This document shows, piece by piece, positions 9,532 to 18,286 of a stretch of 64,000 bases of DNA. Within the stretch, counting starts at the first letter, position 1; each line of letters begins with the position of its first letter. Under the pieces are notes generated by a model. It ran no database searches. It was given only the letters and a program-made list of their open reading frames with translations, and was not told where the DNA came from. The position numbers and the translations under genes are program-made. The stretch lies in assembly GCF_900155395.1 (NCBI RefSeq), contig NZ_LT699725.1, positions 88,071-152,070 of the forward strand, given 5' to 3'. This DNA is from Merdibacter massiliensis. Lineage in GTDB: Bacteria; Bacillota_I; Bacilli_A; Erysipelotrichales; Erysipelotrichaceae.

Positions 9532-11456
9532 GTGTGCCGGGCATGGCACGAATTCAGTTGGAGATAAGCCAACCACAGGTAGTTACCGCCAAGTGTAGCG
9601 AACCACAAGTCGTTAACAGTGATGTTGAGGATGGAGGAAGTGGTGTAGCGATTCTTTCGAGCGTACGAACAGAAACCGGATATAAGGCTAAATGGTGGAT
9701 AAGGTTGCATATCAAACCGAAGTCCAAAAGGTAAACGTAAAACCAAGACAGTAAATCAGGACGTTGTGAAAGAAACAGGATTCGTGAATTACCCCGGGAG
9801 GTCTTGTGGACGATGAAATCCAATATCTTTAAAATCAGTGATGGTAACATCGGTCGAAAAAGGTTTACCACAAGAAGTCAGCTGAGGTCGTAGTAGGTAG
9901 AGACATCTATACCCAAGGACCTAATGTTTATATGGTGCAGCTCACCATGCGCAATGTTTGGATAGTTCGAAATCGAGGATAGTTCCATAAGTGGGAATCG
10001 TAATCCCATGGGAATGAAGGTAGAGGGAATGGTTCCAAATATATTTACAAAAGGAAGGAGAAGCAACAACATGAAATTGATCGAAGTGATCTTAAGAGAT
10101 GAAAATCTCGAAGAGGCAATCAAAAGAGTCAAAAGTAATAAAGGTGTACCTGGCATTGATAAGATGACAGTGGATGAAATTGACGAGTATTTCAAGGCCT
10201 ATAGGGAACAGATAAAGAAACAGATACTGGCGAAGAAATACAAACCTCAACCTGTAAGAAGAGTCTATATTCCTAAATCAAATGGAAAGAAAAGACCCCT
10301 GGGAATTCCAACAGTAGTAGACAGGGTCATCCAACAGGCGATAGCTCAAGTGTTATCAGATATTTATGATAGTAAATTCAGTGAGAATAGTTTTGGATTT
10401 CGACCAAACAGGAGTGCACATGATGCCATCCTGCGAACACTGGACTACTTAAATGAAGGATACGAATGGGTCATCGATTTAGATATAGAAGCATACTTCG
10501 ATACAGTAAATCACGATAAATTAATTTCAATACTTAGAGAGCATGTGAATGATTCGACAACATTGCATTTGATTCGTAAATTCCTGCAGGCAGGAATCAT
10601 GGAAAATGGTTTTGTCAAAGCAAATGCCATAGGAATGCCACAAGGAGGACCTCTAAGTCCAATTCTATCAAATATTTACTTAGATAAATTTGATAAGGAA
10701 CTGGAAGAAAGGGGACTATGCTTTGTGAGATATGCAGATGACAGTAATATCTTCGTTAAAAGCGAGATGGCAGCAAATCGAGTGATGAAGTCCGTCACAT
10801 CATGGCTGGAGAGAAAATTATTCCTAAAAGTCAGTGCAACCAAAACAAAGGTAGTACGACCAACGAATAGTAATTTTCTAGGTTTTACATACTGGAAGAA
10901 CTCATCAAAATGGGAATGTATTCCTACAAAGAAGAGTAAGAAAAGCCTGTATGATAAATGTCGAAAGGAACTCATTCGAAAGAAATGTGTAGCACAGACC
11001 AACGCTAAAACATTCACCAGGACAAACCAAATCGTCAAAGGATGGATAAACTACTTTCGAATCGGAAGGATGAAGAACTTCATCGATGAATTTGGACAAT
11101 GGTTAAGGCACAAAATAAGGGTCATCATCTTAAAACAGTGGAAAGTACCACCGAGGATATATAAAAATCTACAAAAGTTGAATGAGAAATTGCCATATCA
11201 CTTCAGTGATGAACAACTCTACTCGGTAGCGAATACAAGGCTTGGCCTATATAAACAAGCAAATGGGAATGTAATTAATTTCTTACTTAATGCGGATATT
11301 CTAGCCATAAGAAAAGAGGAAAGACCTGGATTGGTCAATCCTCTAGCATACTATCTAAGATAGGTTGTATTAACATATAAATGTAGCGCCGTATACGAGA
11401 CCCGTACGTACGGTGCAATGAGAGGGGCGAAGATTAATTTCTTCCCTCTACTCTAT
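9532..11456 (+). mobile_element. Group II intron, probably class C, inserted behind the prs terminator
   Basis: The 5' end GTGTG (9532-9536) matches the group II consensus GUGYG. About 540 nt of presumed structured domains I-III precede the reverse transcriptase gene, which sits in domain IV. Domain V lies at 11385-11416: catalytic AGC at 11385-11387, with arms GCGCCGTA and TACGGTGC around a GAGA-type turn. Domain VI follows (11420-11456) with GAGAGGGG/CCCTCTACTC and a candidate branch-point A near the 3' end. I place the 3' boundary at ...CTCTAT (11456); it may be off by one or two bases. Class C is inferred from insertion behind a terminator hairpin and the lack of an endonuclease domain. 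Confidence 0.85.
10071..11363 (+). CDS. ltrA: Group II intron reverse transcriptase / maturase
   Basis: A 430-residue multifunctional intron protein that aids splicing and target-primed reverse transcription. RT motifs appear in order: KSNKGVPGID (RT1), RPLGIPTVVDRVIQQ (RT2), SFGFRPNRSAHDA (RT3), DLDIEAYFDTVNH (RT4), GMPQGGPLSPILSNIYL (RT5) and the catalytic FVRYADDSNIF (YADD, RT6). The maturase X region follows (NYFRIGRMKNFIDEF). It ends without a C-terminal HNH endonuclease, as class C proteins do. The frame is open back to 10008, but the ATG at 10071 has a GGAGAAG ribosome site. Confidence 0.93.
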   Translation: MKLIEVILRDENLEEAIKRVKSNKGVPGIDKMTVDEIDEYFKAYREQIKKQILAKKYKPQPVRRVYIPKSNGKKRPLGIPTVVDRVIQQAIAQVLSDIYDSKFSENSFGFRPNRSAHDAILRTLDYLNEGYEWVIDLDIEAYFDTVNHDKLISILREHVNDSTTLHLIRKFLQAGIMENGFVKANAIGMPQGGPLSPILSNIYLDKFDKELEERGLCFVRYADDSNIFVKSEMAANRVMKSVTSWLERKLFLKVSATKTKVVRPTNSNFLGFTYWKNSSKWECIPTKKSKKSLYDKCRKELIRKKCVAQTNAKTFTRTNQIVKGWINYFRIGRMKNFIDEFGQWLRHKIRVIILKQWKVPPRIYKNLQKLNEKLPYHFSDEQLYSVANTRLGLYKQANGNVINFLLNADILAIRKEERPGLVNPLAYYLR

Positions 11457-11477
11457 TGTTTATCTGCTTGTTGCATC

Positions 11478-12248
11478 TTATACAGGCAATGCAAAGATGG
11501 TTTCTATCCATTGTGACCAGCCTTCTTGATAGAGACGATGTAAACCGTCTTTTCCATGTTCCCGATAAATGTCATCAATGTAGAATAAAGCGGAAATGGT
11601 GGTAAATTGATCCCAAAAAGAGAGCTTGGACAAAGAGTGAAGAATCGTTTGCTGGATGTTTGGGGAATCTATAAAATAAGTTTCGTACAAAGTTCCAAAT
11701 GCCTTTTCTCTAGCCTGATCATAGTGGTCAGTATAAAGATGATAATCATCTGCTTGTTCGTTCCATGATAAATAAGTAGCAAATCCTTCAATAAAAGAAT
11801 GATAATTTAAGAAAGCCTTATAAGATGGTGCATGAAAAGGGTGAACGTGTTTTAAATAAGAACAAGTCGTTTCATAATGCAGGGTATGTAAGATCAAATA
11901 CATCATTTGCGACACGATTGAGGTCATATTAGCACATTGGATCAGATCTATCACATAATATTGTTTTTGGTCCATTACAAATTTACTAAAAAAATGTTTG
12001 GATCCTACAAGCAGGATAATCCTAGTATTTTCCAAATATTTGGATAATGCAGGAAACAATGTTGTATAAAGATCTTTATTAAAATTAGGAAAATCAGTTA
12101 AGGATCGTTTTGTTCTGTTTTTTAATTCCAGTACGACTTCTTTACGATGAGGATCAAGAGGACATCGGTCGATAGGGAAAGGAAAGCTTTCCAGATTCAA
12201 AGGCTTATCTGTTAGATATTGGTCAATGATATGGGTATCTATTTGCAT
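11478..12248 (-). CDS. Unknown protein, degenerate metalloprotease-like
   Basis: A 256-residue soluble protein with no confident family. The central segment (YVIDLIQCANMTSIVSQMMYLILHTLHYE, then FIEGFATYL about 50 residues later) resembles the layout of DUF2268-type or other gluzincin proteases, where HExxH is followed by an EGxA helix. Here the first motif reads HTLHY, so the catalytic Glu is missing. It may be a non-catalytic relative, or the resemblance may be chance. The frame extends to a GTG at 12263, but the ATG at 12248 has AGGTGA at good spacing and a TATAAT box upstream. It is convergent with prs. Confidence 0.6.
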   Translation of the reverse strand: MQIDTHIIDQYLTDKPLNLESFPFPIDRCPLDPHRKEVVLELKNRTKRSLTDFPNFNKDLYTTLFPALSKYLENTRIILLVGSKHFFSKFVMDQKQYYVIDLIQCANMTSIVSQMMYLILHTLHYETTCSYLKHVHPFHAPSYKAFLNYHSFIEGFATYLSWNEQADDYHLYTDHYDQAREKAFGTLYETYFIDSPNIQQTILHSLSKLSFWDQFTTISALFYIDDIYREHGKDGLHRLYQEGWSQWIETIFALPV

Positions 12249-12356
12249 AAAATCACCTAACACTTATTATACGTTGCCTATTCTAAAAAGAAAAGCGATA
12301 GGAACTGCAATACATAAAAATGATGTAGCAGGGCAGATTATGTTTGAGGTGAAACT

Positions 12357-13124
12357 GTGAAAATAACGACAAAAAAATATATCTCTATTGGAATGGCAGG
12401 CGTGTTGATCTTGGCATGCTGGATGGGAATGAAAACAAAAGAAGAAACAGTTTATCTGGAAGCGCAGCCTGTATTGGCGCAAGAAGACGAAGGAAAAAAG
12501 ATCATCTATTTGACTTTTGATGATGGTCCTAGTCAAAACACAGAAGCAGTATTACAAATGTTAGCAGAAGCTGATGCAAAAGCTACTTTTTTTGTTACAA
12601 ATGAATTTCCCGCATATATCAATTTGATTCGTGAAGAAGAACAACAAGGGCATACAATCGGTATCCACACGTATTCTCATAAATATGAAGAGATCTATCA
12701 AAACAGTGATGCTTATTTTAGTGATATTGAAAAAATGCAAGAGATCCTATATGAACAAACGGGGAAAAAGAGCAAGGTACTGCGTTTCCCCGGGGGAAGC
12801 AGCAATACGATATCAAGAAATTATTGCAATGGCATCATGAGCCAGCTGACAAAAGAGGTCATGGAAAAAGGTTATGCTTATTATGATTGGAATGCAACAA
12901 ATGGAGATGGGGACACAAGTTTAGATGCATCTGCATTGATAGAAAAAGCAAAAAAAGAGATTGGATCACAGGATGTTGTCATGTTATTAATGCATGATGG
13001 TGCAGGCAATGAGGAAACAGTAAAAGCCTTGCCCCAAATTTTGCAGTATTGCAAAGAGCAAGGCTATGAATTTCGTGCAATAGATGAGACGACTCCTGTA
13101 TTCCATCACCATGTTAATAATTAA
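12357..13124 (+). CDS. Polysaccharide deacetylase (NodB domain), extracytoplasmic
   Basis: A 255-residue carbohydrate esterase family 4 protein, probably de-N-acetylating peptidoglycan GlcNAc at the cell surface. A signal anchor spans residues about 6-23. The NodB core shows TFDDGPSQ (motif 1, metal and base Asp), GIHTYSHKY (motif 2, metal His pair), LRFPGGSSN (motif 3) and LLMHDGAGN (motif 5), so all key residues are present. It starts at a GTG (12357) with GAGGTG 5 nt upstream. The gene stands alone between divergent and convergent neighbours. Confidence 0.88.
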   Translation: MKITTKKYISIGMAGVLILACWMGMKTKEETVYLEAQPVLAQEDEGKKIIYLTFDDGPSQNTEAVLQMLAEADAKATFFVTNEFPAYINLIREEEQQGHTIGIHTYSHKYEEIYQNSDAYFSDIEKMQEILYEQTGKKSKVLRFPGGSSNTISRNYCNGIMSQLTKEVMEKGYAYYDWNATNGDGDTSLDASALIEKAKKEIGSQDVVMLLMHDGAGNEETVKALPQILQYCKEQGYEFRAIDETTPVFHHHVNN

Positions 13125-13125
13125 A

Positions 13126-13152
13126 GGAACACTCAGGTGTTCCTTGATCATT
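13126..13152. terminator. Hairpin between convergent deacetylase and helicase genes
   Basis: AAGGAACAC-TCAG-GTGTTCCTT, a perfect 9-bp stem placed between two convergent stops. The downstream T-run is poor on the plus strand. Confidence 0.6.
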
Positions 13153-14560
13153 TTATTGCTTTTTCCACTCGAATGTGTTTCTTTTTGATCGTTTGGGTTT
13201 GAAAGGCTTGCAAGACATGTTCGCCTTTTCCATTTAAGATTTCTACATACGAGTTGTGTTCCTGTACCTTTATGACTCCGATATCTTCACTTGTCACACC
13301 ATCGATGGCGCATATTGCGCCAACAAGATCTCCAGGGCGGATCTTTTTGCTTTTGCCGGCAAAAATACAAAGCTTCATGACATCTTGATAGATGAGATCT
13401 TCTTTTTGTACTTTTGGTTTAATAGGGCTCCGCAGCTGATCAAACGAAAATTGTCTGTTCAGCTCAAGGGATTGAATGGAAAAATACGGATAGATTTCTT
13501 GCAGCTGTTGAAAAATTGACAAAGAGGATGGTCCTACCAAAGAAACAGCTAATCCTGCTTTTTTCATACGTGCGCTTCGTCCTACACGATGAATATAAGA
13601 TTGTGCTGTAAGCGGGAAGTCATAGTTGATAATGAGGGAAATATCATCAATATCTAGACCGCGGGCGGCTACATTGCTTGCAATCAATATACGTGTCTGA
13701 CCATCACGAAAAGCCTGCAAAGAAGCAAAACGATCTTCTTGTGTCTGTTTGCCATGCAATGTAGAGATAAGCAGATCCAGTTTGGACAGCTGCATGCTCA
13801 GCTGTTGTGCGGCTTCGATCGTATTCATGAATATGATACAGCGTGTAATGGAAAAAGATTGCAGTATGTCTAGTAAACCAGAAAACTTTTCTTCATCTTT
13901 GATTGCATAAAACAACTGTGTTAATTGTCTGGGAAATATATCGGCATCTTCTTGGATCCAGTTGGCGGATGTAATATGCTTTTGGATAAACTGTCGAATT
14001 TCATCTGGAAATGTAGCTGAGAAACAGGCGGTCTGTTTCTGCTTAGGCAAATAAGAGATGATTTTTTCTAAGATAGGACGAAAACCTAAATGAAACATTT
14101 CATCTGCTTCATCGCTGATCAACATAGAAATATTATGGAGATCTACTGTTTTTTCTTGTATATGTTGGTAAAGTCTTCCAGGAGTAGCGACAATCACATG
14201 TGTGCGCTGTTTCATATCTTCTTTTTGATCATGAAACGATTGTTTGCCAACTAGCATTTGATGATGTGTGTGCAGATACAAACCGACTGCGTCCAGTGTC
14301 CGTTTTACTTGTTGTGCTAATTCTCTGGTTGGAACAAGGATCAATGCCTGCGGAAAAAAAGAATCAAAAGAAATACACTGTAAGATGGGGATAACATAAG
14401 CCAGTGTCTTCCCGCTGCCAGTCATTGATTGAACGACCATATCTTCTTTTTCTAGCATCTTAGGAATTACTTTTTCTTGTATGGGTGTCAATGTTTCATA
14501 GTGCATCGAAGATAATGCTTTTTGTAAAGGCGCGGAAAGTTTCAACTGTTTAAATTCCAT
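13148..14560 (-). CDS. dbpA: DEAD-box ATP-dependent RNA helicase, DbpA/YxiN-like
   Basis: A 470-residue RNA helicase. The RecA1 domain has the Q motif (LTPIQEKVIP), Walker A MTGSGKT (about 44), PTRELAQ, DEAD and SAT. The RecA2 domain has ARGLDID and HRVGRSAR. The last 80 residues match the DbpA/CsdA RNA-binding domain (PGDLVGAICAIDGV and KKHIRVEKA), which in YxiN/DbpA recognises the 23S rRNA hairpin 92. The role in large-subunit assembly is inferred from that family. Single gene with its own ribosome site. Confidence 0.9.
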   Translation of the reverse strand: MEFKQLKLSAPLQKALSSMHYETLTPIQEKVIPKMLEKEDMVVQSMTGSGKTLAYVIPILQCISFDSFFPQALILVPTRELAQQVKRTLDAVGLYLHTHHQMLVGKQSFHDQKEDMKQRTHVIVATPGRLYQHIQEKTVDLHNISMLISDEADEMFHLGFRPILEKIISYLPKQKQTACFSATFPDEIRQFIQKHITSANWIQEDADIFPRQLTQLFYAIKDEEKFSGLLDILQSFSITRCIIFMNTIEAAQQLSMQLSKLDLLISTLHGKQTQEDRFASLQAFRDGQTRILIASNVAARGLDIDDISLIINYDFPLTAQSYIHRVGRSARMKKAGLAVSLVGPSSLSIFQQLQEIYPYFSIQSLELNRQFSFDQLRSPIKPKVQKEDLIYQDVMKLCIFAGKSKKIRPGDLVGAICAIDGVTSEDIGVIKVQEHNSYVEILNGKGEHVLQAFQTQTIKKKHIRVEKAIK

Positions 14561-14678
14561 TTATATCCCTCCTGTGGTGGATAGTATATCACAAAATGAC
14601 CTATGAAAAAAGAAAGAGAGAGTAGATTGTTCGCTACTTTTTCCTTGTTATGGTAAAATACGGGCAGAGGTGAATGAA

Positions 14679-15038
14679 ATGACAATATTGATATGGTATC
14701 CGAAATGTTCTACATGCCAAAAAGCAAAGAAGAAATTAGAAGAGTTAAAAGTTCCTTTTACGCTTCGTCATATTGTGGATGAAACGCCCAGTATGAAGGA
14801 ATTGCAAAATTGGATGAAACTAGGCGGATTGGAATTAAAACAATTGTATAATACATCAGGAAATCTTTACAAAGCATTGAATATGAAAGAAAAACGAAAA
14901 GAAATGAGTGAAGAAGAACAACTGCAATTATTAAGCGAGAATGGCATGCTGCTCAAAAGACCAATCCTGGTTGGAGAACACCAAGTGCTTGTTGGCTATC
15001 GCGAAAATGCGTATGAAGAATTTGCCAAAATAAATTAA
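14679..15038 (+). CDS. ArsC/Spx-family thioredoxin-fold protein
   Basis: A 119-residue protein of the arsenate-reductase-like family (ArsC, Spx, YffB, MgsR). CSTCQK near residues 11-16 gives a CxxC redox pair in the usual position, and LLKRPILV near residue 90 is the conserved RP turn. Nothing in the context separates a reductase from a transcriptional Spx/MgsR-like role. The frame extends to a GTG at 14670, but the ATG at 14679 is properly spaced from AGAGG. A terminator follows. Confidence 0.85.
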   Translation: MTILIWYPKCSTCQKAKKKLEELKVPFTLRHIVDETPSMKELQNWMKLGGLELKQLYNTSGNLYKALNMKEKRKEMSEEEQLQLLSENGMLLKRPILVGEHQVLVGYRENAYEEFAKIN

Positions 15039-15042
15039 GTAT

Positions 15043-15082
15043 AAAAGGATGCTTTCAAATCGGGTGAAGGCATCCTTTTTCA
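15043..15082 (+). terminator. Terminator after the ArsC/Spx-like gene
   Basis: AAAAGGATGC (15043-15052) pairs with GCATCCTTTT (15070-15079), followed by T; probably bidirectional against convergent tatD. Confidence 0.85.
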
Positions 15083-15102
15083 GCTGTATATAACAATTCT
15101 TC

Positions 15103-15888
15103 TTATTTGTTTAGTATGGTATCGTTCATTTGAATGAAGTTCTGATAGTTTTCTTTTATTTGTTCGCTTAGTATTGCCGGATCGGTATTTCTGCATTCAC
15201 AAATTTTTTCAAAGGTGTATCGTACATACATCGGTTCATTTTCTTTTCCCCGAAATGGAACAGGCGTGAGATAAGGGCTGTCTGTCTCTGTTAGAATCCG
15301 TTCAACAGGAACAGATTGTGCAACAGCTGGCAGATTTCTTGCGTTTTTAAAGGTCAGGGGACCTGCAAAAGAAATATAGCCGCCCAATCGTATGGCCTCC
15401 ATGGCTGTTTCTATGCTGCCGCTGAAGCAATGCAACACGAAGGGTGTTTCAGCGTATTTCTTTATTAAGGTCATGCCATCTAGTGTAGCATCTCTCATAT
15501 GTACGCTAAAAGGCAACTGATATTTAACGGCTAATTGTATTTGACGAATAAAGGCTTGTTGTTGAATTTCTTTTACTGTATCTTCATAGTGGTAATCTAG
15601 ACCAATTTCACCGATGACATCGATCTTGTTTTGCTTACATAAATTTTCAAGGTCTTCATAATCCTGTTCCGTAAGTTCATAAGTGTCACATGGATAAAAA
15701 CCATAGGCAATTTTTATAAAATCATATTGTTGTTTTAGTTGCCATGCACGGTCGAATTCTTCACGCTTGCAACAAACGACCAATAATTGAGAAACATGGT
15801 TCTGTCGGCAGTTTTGCAGGATTTCTTCCACTCTTCCATATAAGCGATCACAGGTGATATGGCAATGTGAATCTATGTATTGAATCAT
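15103..15888 (-). CDS. TatD family metal-dependent deoxyribonuclease
   Basis: A 261-residue TIM-barrel hydrolase of the amidohydrolase superfamily; TatD enzymes are 3'-5' exonucleases with proposed DNA repair roles. Metal ligands are seen in order: IDSHCHI (HxH, residues 5-11), GEIGLDYHYE (catalytic Glu, about 93), FSVHMRDA (His), LHCFSGS (His) and TETDSPYLTP (Asp). It lies 13 nt behind mnmE, so the two form an operon on the minus strand. Confidence 0.93.
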   Translation of the reverse strand: MIQYIDSHCHITCDRLYGRVEEILQNCRQNHVSQLLVVCCKREEFDRAWQLKQQYDFIKIAYGFYPCDTYELTEQDYEDLENLCKQNKIDVIGEIGLDYHYEDTVKEIQQQAFIRQIQLAVKYQLPFSVHMRDATLDGMTLIKKYAETPFVLHCFSGSIETAMEAIRLGGYISFAGPLTFKNARNLPAVAQSVPVERILTETDSPYLTPVPFRGKENEPMYVRYTFEKICECRNTDPAILSEQIKENYQNFIQMNDTILNK

Positions 15889-15901
15889 ATAGCTACCTTC
15901 C

Positions 15902-17239
15902 TTATTTTCCTAAACAAAAGTTTGTAAATAGTGTATCAAGCAAATCTTCTCGATGTACTTCTCCTAAAATTTCTTTTAATGCAGTATACGCTTCTTGTAA
16001 ATCAATGTCAGCTAGTTCGAGTTCAAGACCAGATTGCATAGCATCAATGGCATGCTGCATACAACTATAGGCTTTTCGCATGAGCGCAATTTGTCTTTCA
16101 TTTGCTAAACTAGGTTCTTTTGCGGCAATGCGATGTTCATCAAACAAGCGGTGAATCTCATCTAGCAACGGCTGTATTTCCTGGTTCGCTGCACTGATCT
16201 GAATTCCTTCCAGATGTTTATCGGTAATATCGCTTTTATTATAAACAATGATTCTTGTTTTATTTTCACTATCTTTCAGAAGACGAAGATCTTCCTCTTG
16301 TAAAGGAGCGCTGCCGTCTAAAACTAAGATGACCAGTTGCGCATCTTCCATGATCTGATAACTTTTTTCTATTCCTTTTTGTTCGATGATATCCTGAGTA
16401 TCGCGAATACCGGCTGTATCGATCAGATTGAGCTGTAATCCGCCTTCTAAACGAATGTGCCCTTCGACAATGTCGCGTGTAGTACCGGCAATATCTGTAA
16501 CGATGGCTTTCTCTTCTTCCAGCAATGCGTTTAATAAAGAGCTTTTACCTACATTCGGTCTGCCGATGATCGCCGTCTTGATTCCTTCACGAATGATTTG
16601 ACCGCTGTTTGCTTTTTTCAGGATGTTTTCTATTTCTAAAAGCCAGTGGTTTGCTTTTGGAAGCAGTTTTTCTTGGGTGATTTCTTCAATATCTTCATAC
16701 TCCGGATAGTCAATATTCACTTCAATATTTGCAATCATATCAAGCAGTTCTTTGATGAGAGGATCCAATAATTTTTTGACGCTGCCGCGGATCCCATACA
16801 TGGCTAAGCGCGCATTTTCTCTAGTATCGGCTTGAATCATATCATTTACAGCTTCTGCTTGCGTCAGATCGATCCTTCCATTAAGGAATGCACGCTGTGT
16901 AAATTCACCCGGTCTAGCCAAGCGTGCACCTTGGGATAGCACTAATTGCAAGATCAACCGTGTGATATATCTGCCTCCATGGCAGCTGATTTCTACGATA
17001 TCTTCTTTTGTATATGTACGGGGAGCACGAAAAAGAGAAACAAGAACTTCGTCTACTCGTTCTTTTGTTATAGGGTCAAGTATATAACCATAAGTAACGG
17101 TATGGGAGTCCTTATCGTGTAAAGAACGGCTAAAAAGTTTTTCAGCAATCGAAATTGCTTCATCTCCGCTCATCCGCACGATAGAAATAGCACCATCCTG
17201 CGCTGCTGTAGAAATTGCTGCAATTGTATCTTGTAACAT
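15902..17239 (-). CDS. mnmE: tRNA uridine-5-carboxymethylaminomethyl(34) synthesis GTPase MnmE
   Basis: A 445-residue GTPase which, with MnmG, modifies the wobble U of tRNAs. The N-terminal folate-binding domain starts near DTIAAIST. The G domain carries GRPNVGKSS (G1), TDIAGTTRD (G2), DTAGIRDT (G3) and NKSD (G4). The protein ends with the invariant C-terminal motif FCLGK (the Cys needed for modification). Length is normal. tatD follows in the same transcript. Confidence 0.96.
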   Translation of the reverse strand: MLQDTIAAISTAAQDGAISIVRMSGDEAISIAEKLFSRSLHDKDSHTVTYGYILDPITKERVDEVLVSLFRAPRTYTKEDIVEISCHGGRYITRLILQLVLSQGARLARPGEFTQRAFLNGRIDLTQAEAVNDMIQADTRENARLAMYGIRGSVKKLLDPLIKELLDMIANIEVNIDYPEYEDIEEITQEKLLPKANHWLLEIENILKKANSGQIIREGIKTAIIGRPNVGKSSLLNALLEEEKAIVTDIAGTTRDIVEGHIRLEGGLQLNLIDTAGIRDTQDIIEQKGIEKSYQIMEDAQLVILVLDGSAPLQEEDLRLLKDSENKTRIIVYNKSDITDKHLEGIQISAANQEIQPLLDEIHRLFDEHRIAAKEPSLANERQIALMRKAYSCMQHAIDAMQSGLELELADIDLQEAYTALKEILGEVHREDLLDTLFTNFCLGK

Positions 17240-17362
17240 AGTGCATCCTCCTTTATATTCGTAATTATTATTTTATCACAATTCGTTGCAAAAGGCAGGT
17301 TATCTATTTTATCAAAAAAGAAATCAATTGAATAGCAAGAAGCAGAAGTCAGGAATCTTTCA

Positions 17363-17391
17363 TTGTTCCTTTTTGAGATGCGTGCTATAGT
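17363..17391 (+). promoter_or_regulatory. Promoter of the Sua5/TsaC-type gene
   Basis: TTGTTC (17363-17368), 17-bp spacer, TATAGT (17386-17391), 30 nt upstream of the ATG. Confidence 0.6.
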
Positions 17392-17420
17392 AGAACAGTA
17401 AGCAGGAGGAGAATCGGGAT

Positions 17421-18026
17421 ATGACGATCATTTATGAGAAAGAACAATTAGCGGAAGTTGTAAAAGCAATTCAGCAAGGCAAAGTAATTGCATTTCCTAC
17501 AGATACCGTCTATGGATTAGGAGTTCGTTATTTTGATGAAGCAGCTCTTGAACAGTTAAAAAAAGCAAAAGGACGACCAGAGAATAAACCAATTCCAACG
17601 ATGGTGGCGAATCAAGAGCAATTAGAAATGGTTGCGGAAATGACACCTACTATTCAAAAAATCGCAAAAGCCTTTTTGCCGGGGGCTTTGACTTTAGTTA
17701 TGAAGAAGAAAAAAGAAGTTCCATCTTATGTAACGAATGGGTTAGAAACGATTGGTGTCCGCATGCCGGATGATCCTTTTGTATTGAAATTGATCGAACA
17801 AAGCGGAGGACCTATGCTAGTCACCAGCGCAAACTTGAGCGGAGAGCCGACAGGAACGACATTTGAACAAGTAATGCAGCAGCTGGATGGCCGTATTGAT
17901 GGCATTGTAAAAGGCAGCTGCGGTTGTTTAAGCGCAAGTACGATCATTGATGTAACTGCGGATACAGTCAAAGTTCTGAGAGAAGGCCCGATTTTAAAAG
18001 AAGAGATAGAAAAAGTAATTGCATAA
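17421..18026 (+). CDS. tsaC: L-threonylcarbamoyladenylate synthase (Sua5/YciO/YrdC family)
   Basis: A 201-residue YrdC-fold enzyme that makes threonylcarbamoyl-AMP from Thr, bicarbonate and ATP, the first step of t6A37 tRNA modification. Family motifs: IAFPTDTVYGLG (about 24-35, with the conserved PT(D/E)T), KAKGRPENKPIP (about 52-63, KxRxxxKP) and the SANLSGEPTG segment near residue 137. The length fits the short TsaC form without the Sua5 extension. AGGAGGAG precedes the ATG. Confidence 0.93.
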   Translation: MTIIYEKEQLAEVVKAIQQGKVIAFPTDTVYGLGVRYFDEAALEQLKKAKGRPENKPIPTMVANQEQLEMVAEMTPTIQKIAKAFLPGALTLVMKKKKEVPSYVTNGLETIGVRMPDDPFVLKLIEQSGGPMLVTSANLSGEPTGTTFEQVMQQLDGRIDGIVKGSCGCLSASTIIDVTADTVKVLREGPILKEEIEKVIA

Positions 18027-18036
18027 GTGTTTTTAG

Positions 18037-18065
18037 TTGACAGAGTGCATGAAAAGAGATAGGAT
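18037..18065 (+). promoter_or_regulatory. Promoter of the FMN riboswitch-ribU transcript
   Basis: Consensus TTGACA (18037-18042), 17-bp spacer, TAGGAT (18060-18065), placing the start just ahead of the aptamer. Confidence 0.7.
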
Positions 18066-18081
18066 GTACATGAACAAAAAA

Positions 18082-18188
18082 CTTCAGGGTAGGGTGCAAT
18101 TCCCAATCGGCGGTAAAACTCCGCGAGCCGTTATTGGCAGGAACCGGTGTAATTCCGGTAGCGACAGTCATAGTCTGGATGGAAGAAG
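18082..18188 (+). ncRNA. FMN riboswitch (RFN element)
   Basis: Classic RFN aptamer. P1 is CTTC/GAAG at its ends. The conserved AGGGTAGGGTGCAATTCCC block is followed by CGGCGG...CCGCGAGCCG, ACCGGTGTAATTCCGG and GACAGTCATAGTCTGGATGG. It binds flavin mononucleotide and here controls the riboflavin transporter ribU downstream, through the terminator at 18220-18250. Confidence 0.97.
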
Positions 18189-18219
18189 ATTTTTGAATTT
18201 CTTTTTATCGTAGTATCCT

Positions 18220-18250
18220 GAGAGGTTTTGTGATGATCCTCTCTTTTTTA
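18220..18250 (+). terminator. Riboswitch-controlled terminator upstream of ribU
   Basis: GAGAGG (18220-18225) pairs with CCTCTC (18238-18243), followed by T6. It lies between the FMN aptamer and ribU, as expected for transcription attenuation. Confidence 0.85.
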
Positions 18251-18286
18251 TTGAAAAGAGAGCGCTGATGATAAGGAGGAAGAAAT

